Part shown: piece by piece, positions 17,258 to 25,768 of the stretch
Numbering within the stretch: position 1 is the first letter of the stretch
How the letters are laid out: every line of letters begins with the position of its first letter
NCBI GenBank assembly: GCA_027014115.1
Contig: JALWEJ010000045.1
Coordinates: 1 to 41,158 of the forward strand
Source: Desulfurellales bacterium
GTDB lineage: Bacteria; Campylobacterota_A; Desulfurellia; Desulfurellales; Hippeaceae
Direction of reading: 5' to 3'
Length of the DNA: 41,158 bases
Program-made: the position numbers and the translations under genes
The notes under the pieces: generated by a model
The model's database searches: none
Told to the model about the DNA's origin: nothing
The model's input: only the letters and a program-made list of their open reading frames with translations

Positions 17258-18954
17258 TGCTCTATATCTTTAACCGGTTTTGAGATAACATAGCCCTGCG
17301 CATAATCAACGCCTATCTCTTTCACGGTTTTTAAAACTCTATCAGAACATACAAATTCAGCAATGGTTTTTTTATTTGTCTTTTTGGCATAAAAAACAAC
17401 GGTTTGAGCTATTGTTCTTTTGTCTGTTTCTGTATCTATATCTTTTATAAACATGCCGTCTATTTTTATGTAGTCAATATCAAGCGACAAGAGACGGCTG
17501 AAATTGGAGCTTTCTGCACCAAAATCATCAACAGACAGCTGAAATCCTTCTGTTTTCAAAACTCTAAGCTGCTGTAAAAAAAGATTATAATCTTTATCTG
17601 GAATATTCTCCAAAATCTCTATACAGACCCTTGATGGTTCAAGCGAAAACTCTTTGGCTTTTTGCATAATATATTCAACAATGTCTGCATTCTTCAAATC
17701 TTCGTTTGTTACATTTATAGAAAAATCAAATTTTTTATCTTTAAAATAATCAAAAGACTTATCAATCATAATCTTGGTTATCCGCGTTAACATACCTGCC
17801 TGTTTGGCGGCATTTAGAAATTTGGCAGGCGGTATTATATCGGGTTCATCTTTCATTCTTGCAAGACATTCAAACTTCTCAATCTTATTGGAATTTAGAT
17901 TGTATATAGGCTGAAAAAACGGAACAATCAAATCATTATCTATGGCATGTTTTGTTTTGTTGACCCAATTTATCAGCTCTTTTTGGGATTCTTCAAATTT
18001 TAATGCATCTTTATAAAGATAAATGCCTAATAAATTCTTATCCGCCATTTTCAATGCAGTATACGCTTTTCTTATTGATACTGACGAGTCTATTTCGCCA
18101 TCTGCAATACCTACTGAAAATATCGGCTGTATCGGATAGTGAATACCAACATTGAATCTTTCCGATTTTGATTTGTTTAAAATATCTTTTGAAAATTCCA
18201 AAGCCTCTTCTGAATTTTTATTCCACAAAACTATGAGAAACTTGTTGGACTCAGGCCTGTATACATCTTCACTAAACTGTCTTAAAAAATCTGCTGTCGA
18301 TTTCAAAAGCTCATCTCCAACATCAAACCCAAAAGCCATATTTATTGAAGAAAAATTTTTTAGACTAACCATTATCAATACATAATTTTCTTTTGAATCG
18401 GTATCTATGCTGAATTTTGCCCTTGAGTACACCTTTGTTAAATCATCATAAACTGTTTTTTCCAAAAGAAGCATATTTTTTTCTTTTATTTGATTTCCTT
18501 GAAGCTTGACAACATTTTCCAACTGCTTTTTGTATCTTTCTTTCTCTTTTTCAATCTTTATGAAACTGCATGTATTCATCAACACATTTACCAATTGATT
18601 GAGATTGACAGGCTTGTAAATGTAACCGTTTATATCTTCATTTATGGATTTAAACAGATATTCCTCTTGAGAATGAGCCGATACAATAATGCATCTTGTG
18701 GAGGGCTTTATAGCATGTATCTCATGTATTAACTCAATGCCATTCATTTTTGGCATGGTAATATCCGTGATGACAAGATCTATGCCGTCTGTTTCTTGAA
18801 ACAGACGGAAAGCCTCTTCTCCATCATGCGCCGAAACAACAAAATCAAACAGATTGTTTAAAACAACAAGAAACTGTTCATGAGCATCATTGTCGTCTTC
18901 GGCATACAAAACCCTTATATCCCTAAAGTGTTCTTTTATGGAAGCAAGATTCAA
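17239..18954 (-). CDS. Response regulator with REC, degenerate GGDEF and EAL domains
   Basis: A 571-residue cytoplasmic regulator. REC (1-125) has the acidic pair ED/D (19-21), phospho-acceptor Asp64 and Lys114. The GGDEF domain (about 168-315) has PESNK (234-238) where the active motif should be, so it should not make cyclic di-GMP. The EAL domain (about 340-565) keeps the phosphodiesterase residues: Glu362 (in ECL), Asn414, Glu446, Asp476-Asp477, Lys497, Glu533 and Gln553 (QGYVISKP). I predict a phosphorylation-controlled cyclic di-GMP phosphodiesterase. The start is TTG 18954 with AAGGGG upstream. It precedes the double-Cache kinase in one operon. Confidence 0.92.
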   Translation of the reverse strand: MNLASIKEHFRDIRVLYAEDDNDAHEQFLVVLNNLFDFVVSAHDGEEAFRLFQETDGIDLVITDITMPKMNGIELIHEIHAIKPSTRCIIVSAHSQEEYLFKSINEDINGYIYKPVNLNQLVNVLMNTCSFIKIEKEKERYKKQLENVVKLQGNQIKEKNMLLLEKTVYDDLTKVYSRAKFSIDTDSKENYVLIMVSLKNFSSINMAFGFDVGDELLKSTADFLRQFSEDVYRPESNKFLIVLWNKNSEEALEFSKDILNKSKSERFNVGIHYPIQPIFSVGIADGEIDSSVSIRKAYTALKMADKNLLGIYLYKDALKFEESQKELINWVNKTKHAIDNDLIVPFFQPIYNLNSNKIEKFECLARMKDEPDIIPPAKFLNAAKQAGMLTRITKIMIDKSFDYFKDKKFDFSINVTNEDLKNADIVEYIMQKAKEFSLEPSRVCIEILENIPDKDYNLFLQQLRVLKTEGFQLSVDDFGAESSNFSRLLSLDIDYIKIDGMFIKDIDTETDKRTIAQTVVFYAKKTNKKTIAEFVCSDRVLKTVKEIGVDYAQGYVISKPVKDIEQCLKSF

Positions 18955-18983
18955 CCAACACCCCTTTTACTTACAGTGTATAA

Positions 18984-19012
18984 ATTATACTTTTATTTAT
19001 GAAATAAATCAA
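18984..19012 (-). promoter_or_regulatory. Probable sigma70 promoter of the REC-GGDEF-EAL/kinase operon
   Basis: On the minus strand TTGATT (19007-19012) and a perfect TATAAT (18984-18989) are separated by 17 bp, about 30 nt before the TTG start codon at 18954. Confidence 0.65.
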
Positions 19013-19102
19013 GAATAATTAAATAATAATTCCTAACTGCAAGAACTTTTTCAAGCACAATATTTAAAATCTTTCAAGTTTCATAACACTACTCCCAGCA
19101 AC

Positions 19103-20494
19103 CTAAACATCTAATATCCTAATCATATTTGTTGTTCCTTGCTGTCCTATTATGCTGCCCATCGTTAGTATAATCTTATCGGACTTTTCAGCTGTTTTTT
19201 GTTTATTTAGAGTTTTCTTTATTATATTAATCATATCCTCATGGTTAATACTTTTCTCAACAACAAAAAATGGTTCAACGCCCCAAACAAGAGAGAGTTT
19301 TCTTAAAATATCTTCTGTATGGCTAACTGCCAAAATAGGTGTTTTAGGTCTGTATTTTGCGATGTTTTTTGCTGTTTCTCCACTCGATGTCACACTAACA
19401 ACAGCTTTTGGATTTATACCATTGCATAAATCGGCAACACTTGCAGCTATTGCATCATTGTTGCATGATTCGTATTTTTTGTAGTAAAGGTAAATATTTT
19501 GCGTCTCTAAGATAATATTCACAAGGGTTTCAACAGCCTTTTTCGGATAGCGCCCGACTGTTGTCTCATCGCTAAGCATAACAGCATCAGCACCATCCAA
19601 TAAGGCATTCGCAACATCACTAACCTCAGCTCTTGTAGGAAACGGAGAATTTACCATATTGAGCAGCATCTGTGTTGCAACAACAACAGGCTTTCCCAAA
19701 GCATTGGCTTTTTTTATTATCTTTTTCTGGATAACAGGCACCTTCTCAAGACCAACCTCTATCCCCAAATCACCGCGCGCAACCATAACGCCGTCTGATG
19801 CTTTTATAATTTCATTAATGTTTTCAACAGCCTTTTTTGTTTCAATCTTTGCAATAATCCAACTGTTTGAGCCGTTTTTATTTAAAATTTCTCTTGCTTT
19901 TTCAATATCATCCTTTGAATTAACAAAAGAAACGGCAACTATATCCACACCTTCTTCTGCACCGAATATCAAATCACCTACATCTTTATTCGTAATTGCA
20001 GATATTTTAAGATTGGTATGAGGAAAATTTACACCCTTTCTTGAAGATAAAACACCGCTGTTTTTTACAAAAAGCTCTGCATAATCCTTGTGTTTTTTCT
20101 TAACCATTGTCCTTATACTGCCGTCTGCAAAGAACACATATTCGCCCTCTTTAAGTCTGTCTATAATTTCCGGATGACTTATTGTAAGTGTATATATATC
20201 GTTCTTGCGGTCTTTTTTTGCAAGCTTTAAGATATCGCCCCTTTTGAGTTCAAGCACACCGTCAATCTCTCCTATTCTTATTTTGGGTCCGCCAATATCC
20301 TGCAGGACTGCAGTGTGGGTATTGAGTTTTTGTGAAACATCTCTTATGGTGCTTATTGTTTTTTTATGAGTTTCATGGTCTGCATGGGAAAAATTGAGCC
20401 TAAATACATCCACTCCCATCAAAATCAATTCCTCAATCATCTCTCTATAACTCGTAGATGGTCCTATGGTTGCAACTATCTTTACCTTTTTCAT
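19103..20494 (-). CDS. pyk: Pyruvate kinase
   Basis: A 463-residue glycolytic enzyme converting phosphoenolpyruvate and ADP to pyruvate and ATP. It begins KKVKIVATIGPSTS, has RLNFSHADHETH (about 33-44), LQDIGGPKIRIG (about 64-75), the active-site signature IIAKIETKKAVENI (about 213-226), MVARGDLGIEVG (about 236-247), KPVVVATQMLLNM (about 268-280) and the DAVMLSDETTVGRYP region (about 303-317). A C-terminal allosteric domain is present. Together with the por genes it marks the pyruvate node. The conserved TKGP phrase is GGPK here. Confidence 0.96.
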   Translation of the reverse strand: MKKVKIVATIGPSTSYREMIEELILMGVDVFRLNFSHADHETHKKTISTIRDVSQKLNTHTAVLQDIGGPKIRIGEIDGVLELKRGDILKLAKKDRKNDIYTLTISHPEIIDRLKEGEYVFFADGSIRTMVKKKHKDYAELFVKNSGVLSSRKGVNFPHTNLKISAITNKDVGDLIFGAEEGVDIVAVSFVNSKDDIEKAREILNKNGSNSWIIAKIETKKAVENINEIIKASDGVMVARGDLGIEVGLEKVPVIQKKIIKKANALGKPVVVATQMLLNMVNSPFPTRAEVSDVANALLDGADAVMLSDETTVGRYPKKAVETLVNIILETQNIYLYYKKYESCNNDAIAASVADLCNGINPKAVVSVTSSGETAKNIAKYRPKTPILAVSHTEDILRKLSLVWGVEPFFVVEKSINHEDMINIIKKTLNKQKTAEKSDKIILTMGSIIGQQGTTNMIRILDV

Positions 20495-20527
20495 ATAGAA
20501 ACTCCTTGCTTTAATATTCCTAAAATA

Positions 20528-20556
20528 ATACTATGTTATCTTAAAATCATTTGCAA
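20528..20556 (-). promoter_or_regulatory. Probable sigma70 promoter of pyk
   Basis: On the minus strand TTGCAA (20551-20556) and TAGTAT (20528-20533) are separated by 17 bp. The -10 lies 33 nt before the pyk start codon. An AAGGAG-type binding site precedes that codon. Confidence 0.55.
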
Positions 20557-20631
20557 ATTCAAAATTTTAGTAAGTTGATTTTTGATTTTTTTTGAATATC
20601 ATTAAATTTGATTATTTTTTGTGAGGTTGGT

Positions 20632-21795
20632 ATGGATTTTATCTATTATGCTCCGTTAAGGATTGTTTTTGCAGAGGGTGTTATATCAAAAATAGCATCA
20701 TACACATCAAGAAACGGCAGTAGAGTTTTGCTTGTTACAGGCAAAAGCCACCTTAGAAAAACCGGGGTTCTTGATAAGATACTAACCTCTTTTTCTAAAA
20801 GTCAAAAAATAGAAGAGGTTGTTGTTTTTGATAAAGCAGAAGAAAATCCCGATACGCAGCTGATAAATGAAGCTGCAAAAACAATAACGGATAAAAATCT
20901 AAATGTCGTTGTTGCAGTTGGCGGTGGCAGTGCAATGGATTTGGCAAAAGCGGCTTCTCTGTCGGCAAAACAGAAAAAACCCATAGAAGAGCTGATGGAA
21001 AATGGTGATTTAAACATATTGGAAGCATATCCTATTATATGTTCACCCACAACATCCGGCTCAGGCAGTGAGGTTACAAAATATGCAGTAATAAACAATC
21101 TAAGCAAAAACACAAAAACAGCCATAGGCAGCGAGACAATATACCCCAAAGTTTCACTAATTGACCCAAGTCTAACATATACAATAAGCAAAACAACAAT
21201 CGCAAATACCGGATTTGATGCTCTCTCACACGCCATTGAGGCATACATTTCACAATCATCTTCTGCCATAACTGATGCATACTGCAGAGAGGCAATATCT
21301 TTAATCAAGGAAAATCTAAAAAAAGTCTACGACACAAAGGACAAAACGGCTATGAATAATATGAGCCTTGCCTCGATGCTTGCAGGAATGGCTTTGAATG
21401 TAGGACGAGCAGCTCTGCCTCATGCAATGGAGCACTCTTTAAGTGCATACAACAGACAACTGCCTCATGGTTTGGGCTTGTCTATGGTGATGATTCCTTT
21501 TATAAAAAGAACATATAAGCACTCACAGAAAAAATTTGCAGATATTGCATATCTGATGGGTAAGGATATATCCAACATGACTTTGGAGGATGCTGCCAAA
21601 AAAGCAGTTGATGCTGTCGAAAAAATAAAAGCCTCTATAGGTCTTACACACAAACTCTCAGATTTCGGATTTGACAAAAGCACAGTCAACGATATGGTAA
21701 AAAACACATTCCATACAATGAAACACGGCATAGAAAATTCACCTAAAAAATTTCAAGAAAAAGAAATTCTCGATATGTATTTGGAAATACTCTAA
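20632..21795 (+). CDS. Iron-containing alcohol dehydrogenase
   Basis: About 387 residues of the group III alcohol dehydrogenase family, NAD(P)-dependent with an Fe or Zn ion. Seen are VLLVTGKSHLRKTG near the N-terminus, the nucleotide-binding VAVGGGSAMDLAKA, PTTSGSGSEVTKYAV, the metal-ligand segment GFDALSHAIEAYIS, and LPHAMEHSLSAYNRQLPHG carrying further ligand histidines. The substrate cannot be told from sequence. I start it at ATG 20632 (MDFIYYAP), preceded by GAGGT; an in-frame start at 20608 lacks support. It heads a plus-strand run ending with the DUF6812-like gene. Confidence 0.92.
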   Translation: MDFIYYAPLRIVFAEGVISKIASYTSRNGSRVLLVTGKSHLRKTGVLDKILTSFSKSQKIEEVVVFDKAEENPDTQLINEAAKTITDKNLNVVVAVGGGSAMDLAKAASLSAKQKKPIEELMENGDLNILEAYPIICSPTTSGSGSEVTKYAVINNLSKNTKTAIGSETIYPKVSLIDPSLTYTISKTTIANTGFDALSHAIEAYISQSSSAITDAYCREAISLIKENLKKVYDTKDKTAMNNMSLASMLAGMALNVGRAALPHAMEHSLSAYNRQLPHGLGLSMVMIPFIKRTYKHSQKKFADIAYLMGKDISNMTLEDAAKKAVDAVEKIKASIGLTHKLSDFGFDKSTVNDMVKNTFHTMKHGIENSPKKFQEKEILDMYLEIL

Positions 21796-21814
21796 ATCAT
21801 TTGAAGGAGATTTT

Positions 21815-22015
21815 ATGAAAACAACCGTTTTTTTTGTTATTGCAAGCTTTACTGTCTATATGCTTTCATCCTGCACACCTCTGCTTGTGGGAGGAGCTGC
21901 AGCAGGTGGAGCATACGCCGGTTACAAACTGCACGAAGACGGATATAGGATTGATATAACAAAAGAGGTCAAAGGAAAAAAAGAAACAAAAACAGATAAA
22001 GAATCAACAAAATAA
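21815..22015 (+). CDS. Small predicted lipoprotein
   Basis: A 66-residue protein with a lipoprotein signal peptide: basic start MKTT, a hydrophobic core, and lipobox LSSC with Cys20 as the lipidation site. The mature part has a short Gly/Ala-rich segment (LLVGGAAAGGAYAGYKL) and a charged Lys/Glu-rich tail. The GGAAAGGAYAGY phrase resembles glycine-zipper outer-membrane-associated lipoproteins. AAGGAG lies about 7 nt before the ATG, and the stop overlaps the mnmA start (TAATG). Function unknown. Confidence 0.8.
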   Translation: MKTTVFFVIASFTVYMLSSCTPLLVGGAAAGGAYAGYKLHEDGYRIDITKEVKGKKETKTDKESTK

Positions 22016-23010
22016 TGAAACAGTGCCTTGTGGGTATCAGCGGGGGCATAGACAGCCTTTTTGCTGCAGTTGAATTAAAAAAAATAGGCTATGATGTTCT
22101 ATGTGTAAATATGCATCTTCACTCGAAAAAAAAGCTCCCAAAGTATACATCAGAAGTTTTAAAAAAAGCTGGTATAGATTTCTACTATACAGATTATACA
22201 AAAGAGTTTAAAACTCATGTAATTGATTACTTTATCGATGAGTATTCAAAGGGGTATACTCCAAATCCGTGTGCTATATGCAATCAACATATAAAAATGA
22301 AAATGCTCTACAAAGAGGCTCAAAAAAACAATATAAGCCTTATAGCAACAGGTCATTATGCAGATTTTAAAGATGGATTTTTAACAAAGCATAAAAGCTT
22401 CAAAGACCAATCATACTTTCTATCCTGCGTGGACAGTGAAATACTAAAACATACGCTTTTTCCATTAAATAAATACTCAAAAGAAGAAGTAAAAAAAGCA
22501 TTCGATATAAACATAAAAGAAAGCATCGATTTATGCTTCATAAAAAATGACTACAGAGAACTCATTAAATCAAAAATAAAGCCCAAAAAAGGTGTAATGG
22601 TGAAAAACGGCAAAGTGGTCGGCTATCATAACGGATTTTTCAACTACACAATCGGTCAAAGAAAAGGTGTTAAGGTGGGCAATACACCCCACTATGTAAC
22701 GGCCACAAATCCTTTAAAAAATATTGTTTATGTTTCTGAGGAAAAAAAACTCTATTCGGATTCGTTCTATCTTGAAAATATAACTATACACAGCGGTGCA
22801 AATATGATAGATACAGACAGCGTGGAATGTTGCGTAAGGTATAACGCAAAACCCAAAAGGTGTAGGGTAGAAACAGATAAATTATTCGTTCAGTTAGAGG
22901 AAAAAGAAAGGGCTATAACACCCGGACAAATTGCCGTATTTTATTCTAAAAACAGGGTAATAGCCTGTGGAAAGGTTGCAAAAAATGGGGTTTACAGACT
23001 GGATTATTAA
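22015..23010 (+). CDS. mnmA: tRNA-specific 2-thiouridylase
   Basis: MnmA thiolates U34 of tRNA-Lys, -Glu and -Gln. The 331-residue protein has the PP-loop GISGGIDSLF (about 8-17), the first catalytic cysteine in NPCAICN (about 88-94), GHYADF (about 118-123), KDQSYFLS (about 132-139), the second catalytic cysteine in SIDLCFIK (about 177-184) and the C-terminal YTIGQRKGV barrel segment (about 212-220). It is somewhat shorter than E. coli MnmA (368) but all catalytic parts are present. Its 3' end overlaps the next gene by 26 bp. Confidence 0.94.
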   Translation: MKQCLVGISGGIDSLFAAVELKKIGYDVLCVNMHLHSKKKLPKYTSEVLKKAGIDFYYTDYTKEFKTHVIDYFIDEYSKGYTPNPCAICNQHIKMKMLYKEAQKNNISLIATGHYADFKDGFLTKHKSFKDQSYFLSCVDSEILKHTLFPLNKYSKEEVKKAFDINIKESIDLCFIKNDYRELIKSKIKPKKGVMVKNGKVVGYHNGFFNYTIGQRKGVKVGNTPHYVTATNPLKNIVYVSEEKKLYSDSFYLENITIHSGANMIDTDSVECCVRYNAKPKRCRVETDKLFVQLEEKERAITPGQIAVFYSKNRVIACGKVAKNGVYRLDY

Positions 23011-23497
23011 ACTCTCAAATGCTAAATTTTCAAGGAAATTTCAATATGAGCCGTATATAATAAAATCCACAGAATATATAGATATAAAAGAAAGCGAAAC
23101 AGTGCTTACAATATACAAAGAAACCGATTATATGCAGTCCATTATAACAACGCACTATGTAAAAAATGAAAACTACTACTCTTTTGAAACAAATCAAACA
23201 ATAAACATAGATAAAAAAATCAACAAAGTTATTCTGTTTTTTTCCTTATTTGATATTAATAAAACACATATAGAAACAATAAAACAAGTTCTGAAAAAAG
23301 ACGGAAAAATTTACTGCATAACATACCTAAACGACAGCAAATTTTTTGAACTTACACTAAAACTCATCGACAAAGACGAAGCAAAAAAACTTGATAAAAC
23401 GGAAAATATACTTGACGAAACAGGTTTTATATTGGAAGATACAGCTAACTTCACAAAACAACATGTAAGTGTAAAAAAGTATAAGGTAGGAAAGTAG
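22985..23497 (+). CDS. Uncharacterised protein, methyltransferase-like C-terminal half
   Basis: About 170 residues, overlapping mnmA by 26 bp in another frame. I do not recognise a family. The N-terminal part has YEPYIIKSTEYI; the second half follows the end of a class I SAM-methyltransferase fold: a hydrophobic strand KVILFFSLFDI, helix, LKKDGKIYCITYL (like the usual LKPGG motif), then DETGFILED and a final strand. No glycine-rich SAM-binding motif is present, so it may be a degenerate or non-SAM version. ATG 22985 is chosen because it fits the overlap; an in-frame start at 22967 also exists. It is coupled to mnmA and to the next small gene. Confidence 0.6.
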   Translation: MGFTDWIIKLSNAKFSRKFQYEPYIIKSTEYIDIKESETVLTIYKETDYMQSIITTHYVKNENYYSFETNQTINIDKKINKVILFFSLFDINKTHIETIKQVLKKDGKIYCITYLNDSKFFELTLKLIDKDEAKKLDKTENILDETGFILEDTANFTKQHVSVKKYKVGK

Positions 23498-23498
23498 T

Positions 23499-23765
23499 AT
23501 GGGTAACGCGGGTGGTTTGAAATTAGATAAGGATATTCACAAAGTTGTGATATTTATGGACGATTTGAAAATTGAAGGAAATATGTATTTTACACACAAA
23601 TCCAGATTTACAGATGTTTTAAATTCCACACAGATAAAGGATTTTATACCCATAACTAACGCAACGGTTGAAAAACTATCAACAAAGGAAATATTCGTAG
23701 TTGAATTGGTTGAAGTAAACAAGCATCAAATAAAAGCTTTATATCTAAAAAATAGCGAATTATAA
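23499..23765 (+). CDS. Small DUF6812-like conserved protein
   Basis: An 88-residue soluble protein. Its order of features, a strand with KVVIFMDDLKIEGNMYF, then RFTDVLNSTQIKDFIPITNATV and a closing strand ending NKHQIKALYL, matches the small conserved proteins I know as DUF6812 (a ligand-like domain with RxxDxLN and DFIPLT motifs). Its function is not known. It begins just after the preceding stop codon and is the last gene before the tig promoter. Confidence 0.65.
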   Translation: MGNAGGLKLDKDIHKVVIFMDDLKIEGNMYFTHKSRFTDVLNSTQIKDFIPITNATVEKLSTKEIFVVELVEVNKHQIKALYLKNSEL

Positions 23766-23772
23766 AGAATTA

Positions 23773-23801
23773 TTGAAAAAAAAATTTGCTTCTGATATAG
23801 T
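23773..23801 (+). promoter_or_regulatory. Probable sigma70 promoter of the tig-clpPX-hslVU operon
   Basis: TTGAAA (23773-23778) and TATAGT (23796-23801) are separated by 17 bp, with an extended -10 TGA just upstream. The -10 lies 28 nt before the tig start codon. I see no CIRCE or heat-shock-type operator here. Confidence 0.6.
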
Positions 23802-23829
23802 TGCGTGATTAAATTTATTGGGAGGATGT

Positions 23830-25149
23830 ATGTTTGAGGTAAAAGTTGAGGATGTAAAGCCTTCAAGAAAAAAACTTCACATAGAGGTACCTTTTGAAAA
23901 AATAAAAGAGAAAAAGGATGCCCTCATTGAACATTTGAAGAAAACAGTCAACATTAAAGGTTTCAGAAAAGGAAAAGTGCCGAAAGATGTTATCTTAAGG
24001 ACATATAAAAAAGACATCGAAGAGGATACAAAAAGAGATGTTATGAGTGAAGCCTACGAATATGCCGTTGAGGAATACAAAATAGAGGCAGTTTCAGAGC
24101 CTGTATTTACAGGTGTGGTGTTTGAGGAAAACAAGCCTCTATCATTTGATGTTGAGGTTGATATTAAACCTACAATAGAGCTAAAAGAGTATATGGGCAT
24201 AGAAATAACCAAAAAACAACCTGTAATTGGTGATAAGGATATGGAAAACACTCTAAAACAGCTCCAGGAAGCCTTTGCTGCTTTAGAGGATATTGACGGA
24301 GAGGCAAAAGAGGGCGACATAGCTGTATTGGAGGTAAAAACATTCCTCAAAGAAACAAACTACCCTGTCAAGGATTTTGCCGGGGACAACCTCTATGTTG
24401 AGCTTGGCAAAAAACAGATGATAGAAGAAATCGAAAAAGAAGTTTACGGAATGAAGGCAAACGAAACCAAAAAAGTTGAGGCATCGTTTGACAAAGACTA
24501 TCCGCTTAGGTCTTTAAAAGGCAAAGATGTTATATTTGAAATAACACTAAAATCCCTAAAGGGTAAAAAGCTACCGGAATTAGACGATGAATTTGCAAAA
24601 AAAGTCAACAAAGAATTTAAAACCTTTGATGATTTGAAAAAAGATATAGAAAAAAGATTGATGGAAAACAAAGAAGCCGAAGAAAAAGAAAGGCAGAAAG
24701 AAGAGATTTTAAATAAACTGCTTGACGAGTACGATTTTGATTTGCCAGAAAGTCTTGTAAACCAAGAAACAAATCAGATGATGATGGAGTATGTCCAGAA
24801 TGCATACTATATGGGCGCAGACATAAATTCAGATGAGTTTAAACCTCAGAATCTAAGAAAGAGATTTGAAAATGATGCATACAGAAGAGTCAAGGCAACA
24901 TTCCTGCTTCTTGCTATTGCAGAAAAAGAAAACCTTGATGTAACAGGTGAAGAGATAAAAAATGTTATAGCTCAGGATGCAAATGCAAGAAATACGACAT
25001 TTGAAGAGCTATACAAAGAATACCAATCAAAAAATATGATTCCCATTGTTAAAATGGATATTTTGGGCGACAAAGCACTTGAACTGCTACATAAAAACGC
25101 TAAGATAGTTGAAGAAAAAATCGAAAAAGAAGAACCAAAAGGAGAATAA
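23830..25149 (+). CDS. tig: Trigger factor
   Basis: A ribosome-bound chaperone and peptidyl-prolyl isomerase of about 439 residues. The N-terminal ribosome-binding domain carries the signature VNIKGFRKGKVPKDVILRTY (compare GFRxGKxP). The FKBP-like domain lies around residues 145-240 (GDIAVLEVKTF, KDFAGDN) and the C-terminal arm is Lys/Glu-rich helical. I start at ATG 23830, with GGGAGG 5 nt upstream, rather than the in-frame TTG at 23818 within that binding site. It is followed 7 bp later by clpP, a common tig-clpP-clpX order. Confidence 0.95.
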   Translation: MFEVKVEDVKPSRKKLHIEVPFEKIKEKKDALIEHLKKTVNIKGFRKGKVPKDVILRTYKKDIEEDTKRDVMSEAYEYAVEEYKIEAVSEPVFTGVVFEENKPLSFDVEVDIKPTIELKEYMGIEITKKQPVIGDKDMENTLKQLQEAFAALEDIDGEAKEGDIAVLEVKTFLKETNYPVKDFAGDNLYVELGKKQMIEEIEKEVYGMKANETKKVEASFDKDYPLRSLKGKDVIFEITLKSLKGKKLPELDDEFAKKVNKEFKTFDDLKKDIEKRLMENKEAEEKERQKEEILNKLLDEYDFDLPESLVNQETNQMMMEYVQNAYYMGADINSDEFKPQNLRKRFENDAYRRVKATFLLLAIAEKENLDVTGEEIKNVIAQDANARNTTFEELYKEYQSKNMIPIVKMDILGDKALELLHKNAKIVEEKIEKEEPKGE

Positions 25150-25156
25150 ATAATAT

Positions 25157-25768
25157 ATGAGCCTTGTCCCTATTGTTATAGAAAAAACGCCTCAGGGTGA
25201 AAGAGCATACGATATATATTCAAGACTGCTTAAAGACAGAATAATAATGTTAAACGGAGAAATAGACGACTACGCATCAAATGTCATAGTCAGCCAGCTT
25301 CTGTTTCTTGAATCGGAAGATCCTGAAAAAGACATTTTTATATACATAAATTCTCCCGGCGGCATCATAACAGCCGGTTTGGCAATATACGATACAATGC
25401 AGTATATAAAATGCGACATCTCCACAATATGCTTGGGGACAGCAGCATCAATGGCAGCTATTCTTCTTGCGGCAGGCTCAAAAGGCAAAAGATATTCTCT
25501 GCCGAACTCAAGAATTATGATTCATCAACCCTTGGGTGGATTTCAGGGTCAGGCAACAGAAATTGAGATACATGCCAAAGAAATCTTGAGGTTGAAAAAG
25601 ATAGTCAATGAGATAATGGCAAAACATACAGGGAAAAGGCTTAAAACAATAGAGAGGGATACGGAAAGAGATTATTTTATGGATGCCAACGAGGCACAAA
25701 AATACGGCATAATAGATAAGGTTATTTATTCAAGAGATGAGGAGTTTGACAATGATAACGACGGATGA
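25157..25768 (+). CDS. clpP: ATP-dependent Clp protease proteolytic subunit
   Basis: The 203-residue serine peptidase that forms a 14-mer chamber with ClpX. The catalytic triad is visible: Ser in [12 protein letters not shown] (about 95-106), His in [10 protein letters not shown] (about 118-127) and Asp in [15 protein letters not shown]. The N-terminus [22 protein letters not shown] is typical. Its last codons overlap clpX by 17 bp. Confidence 0.97.
   Translation: MSLVPIVIEKTPQGERAYDIYSRLLKDRIIMLNGEIDDYASNVIVSQLLFLESEDPEKDIFIYINSPGGIITAGLAIYDTMQYIKCDISTICLGTAASMAAILLAAGSKGKRYSLPNSRIMIHQPLGGFQGQATEIEIHAKEILRLKKIVNEIMAKHTGKRLKTIERDTERDYFMDANEAQKYGIIDKVIYSRDEEFDNDNDG

Noticed and set aside
20802-21308. 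Minus-strand open frame of 168 codons inside the alcohol dehydrogenase gene
   Set aside because: It is a mirror frame of a well-conserved enzyme, with no family resemblance or start signal.
20632-23765. A metabolic pathway linking the alcohol dehydrogenase, lipoprotein and mnmA
   Set aside because: The genes are closely spaced but share no evident pathway; this looks like a mixed housekeeping run.
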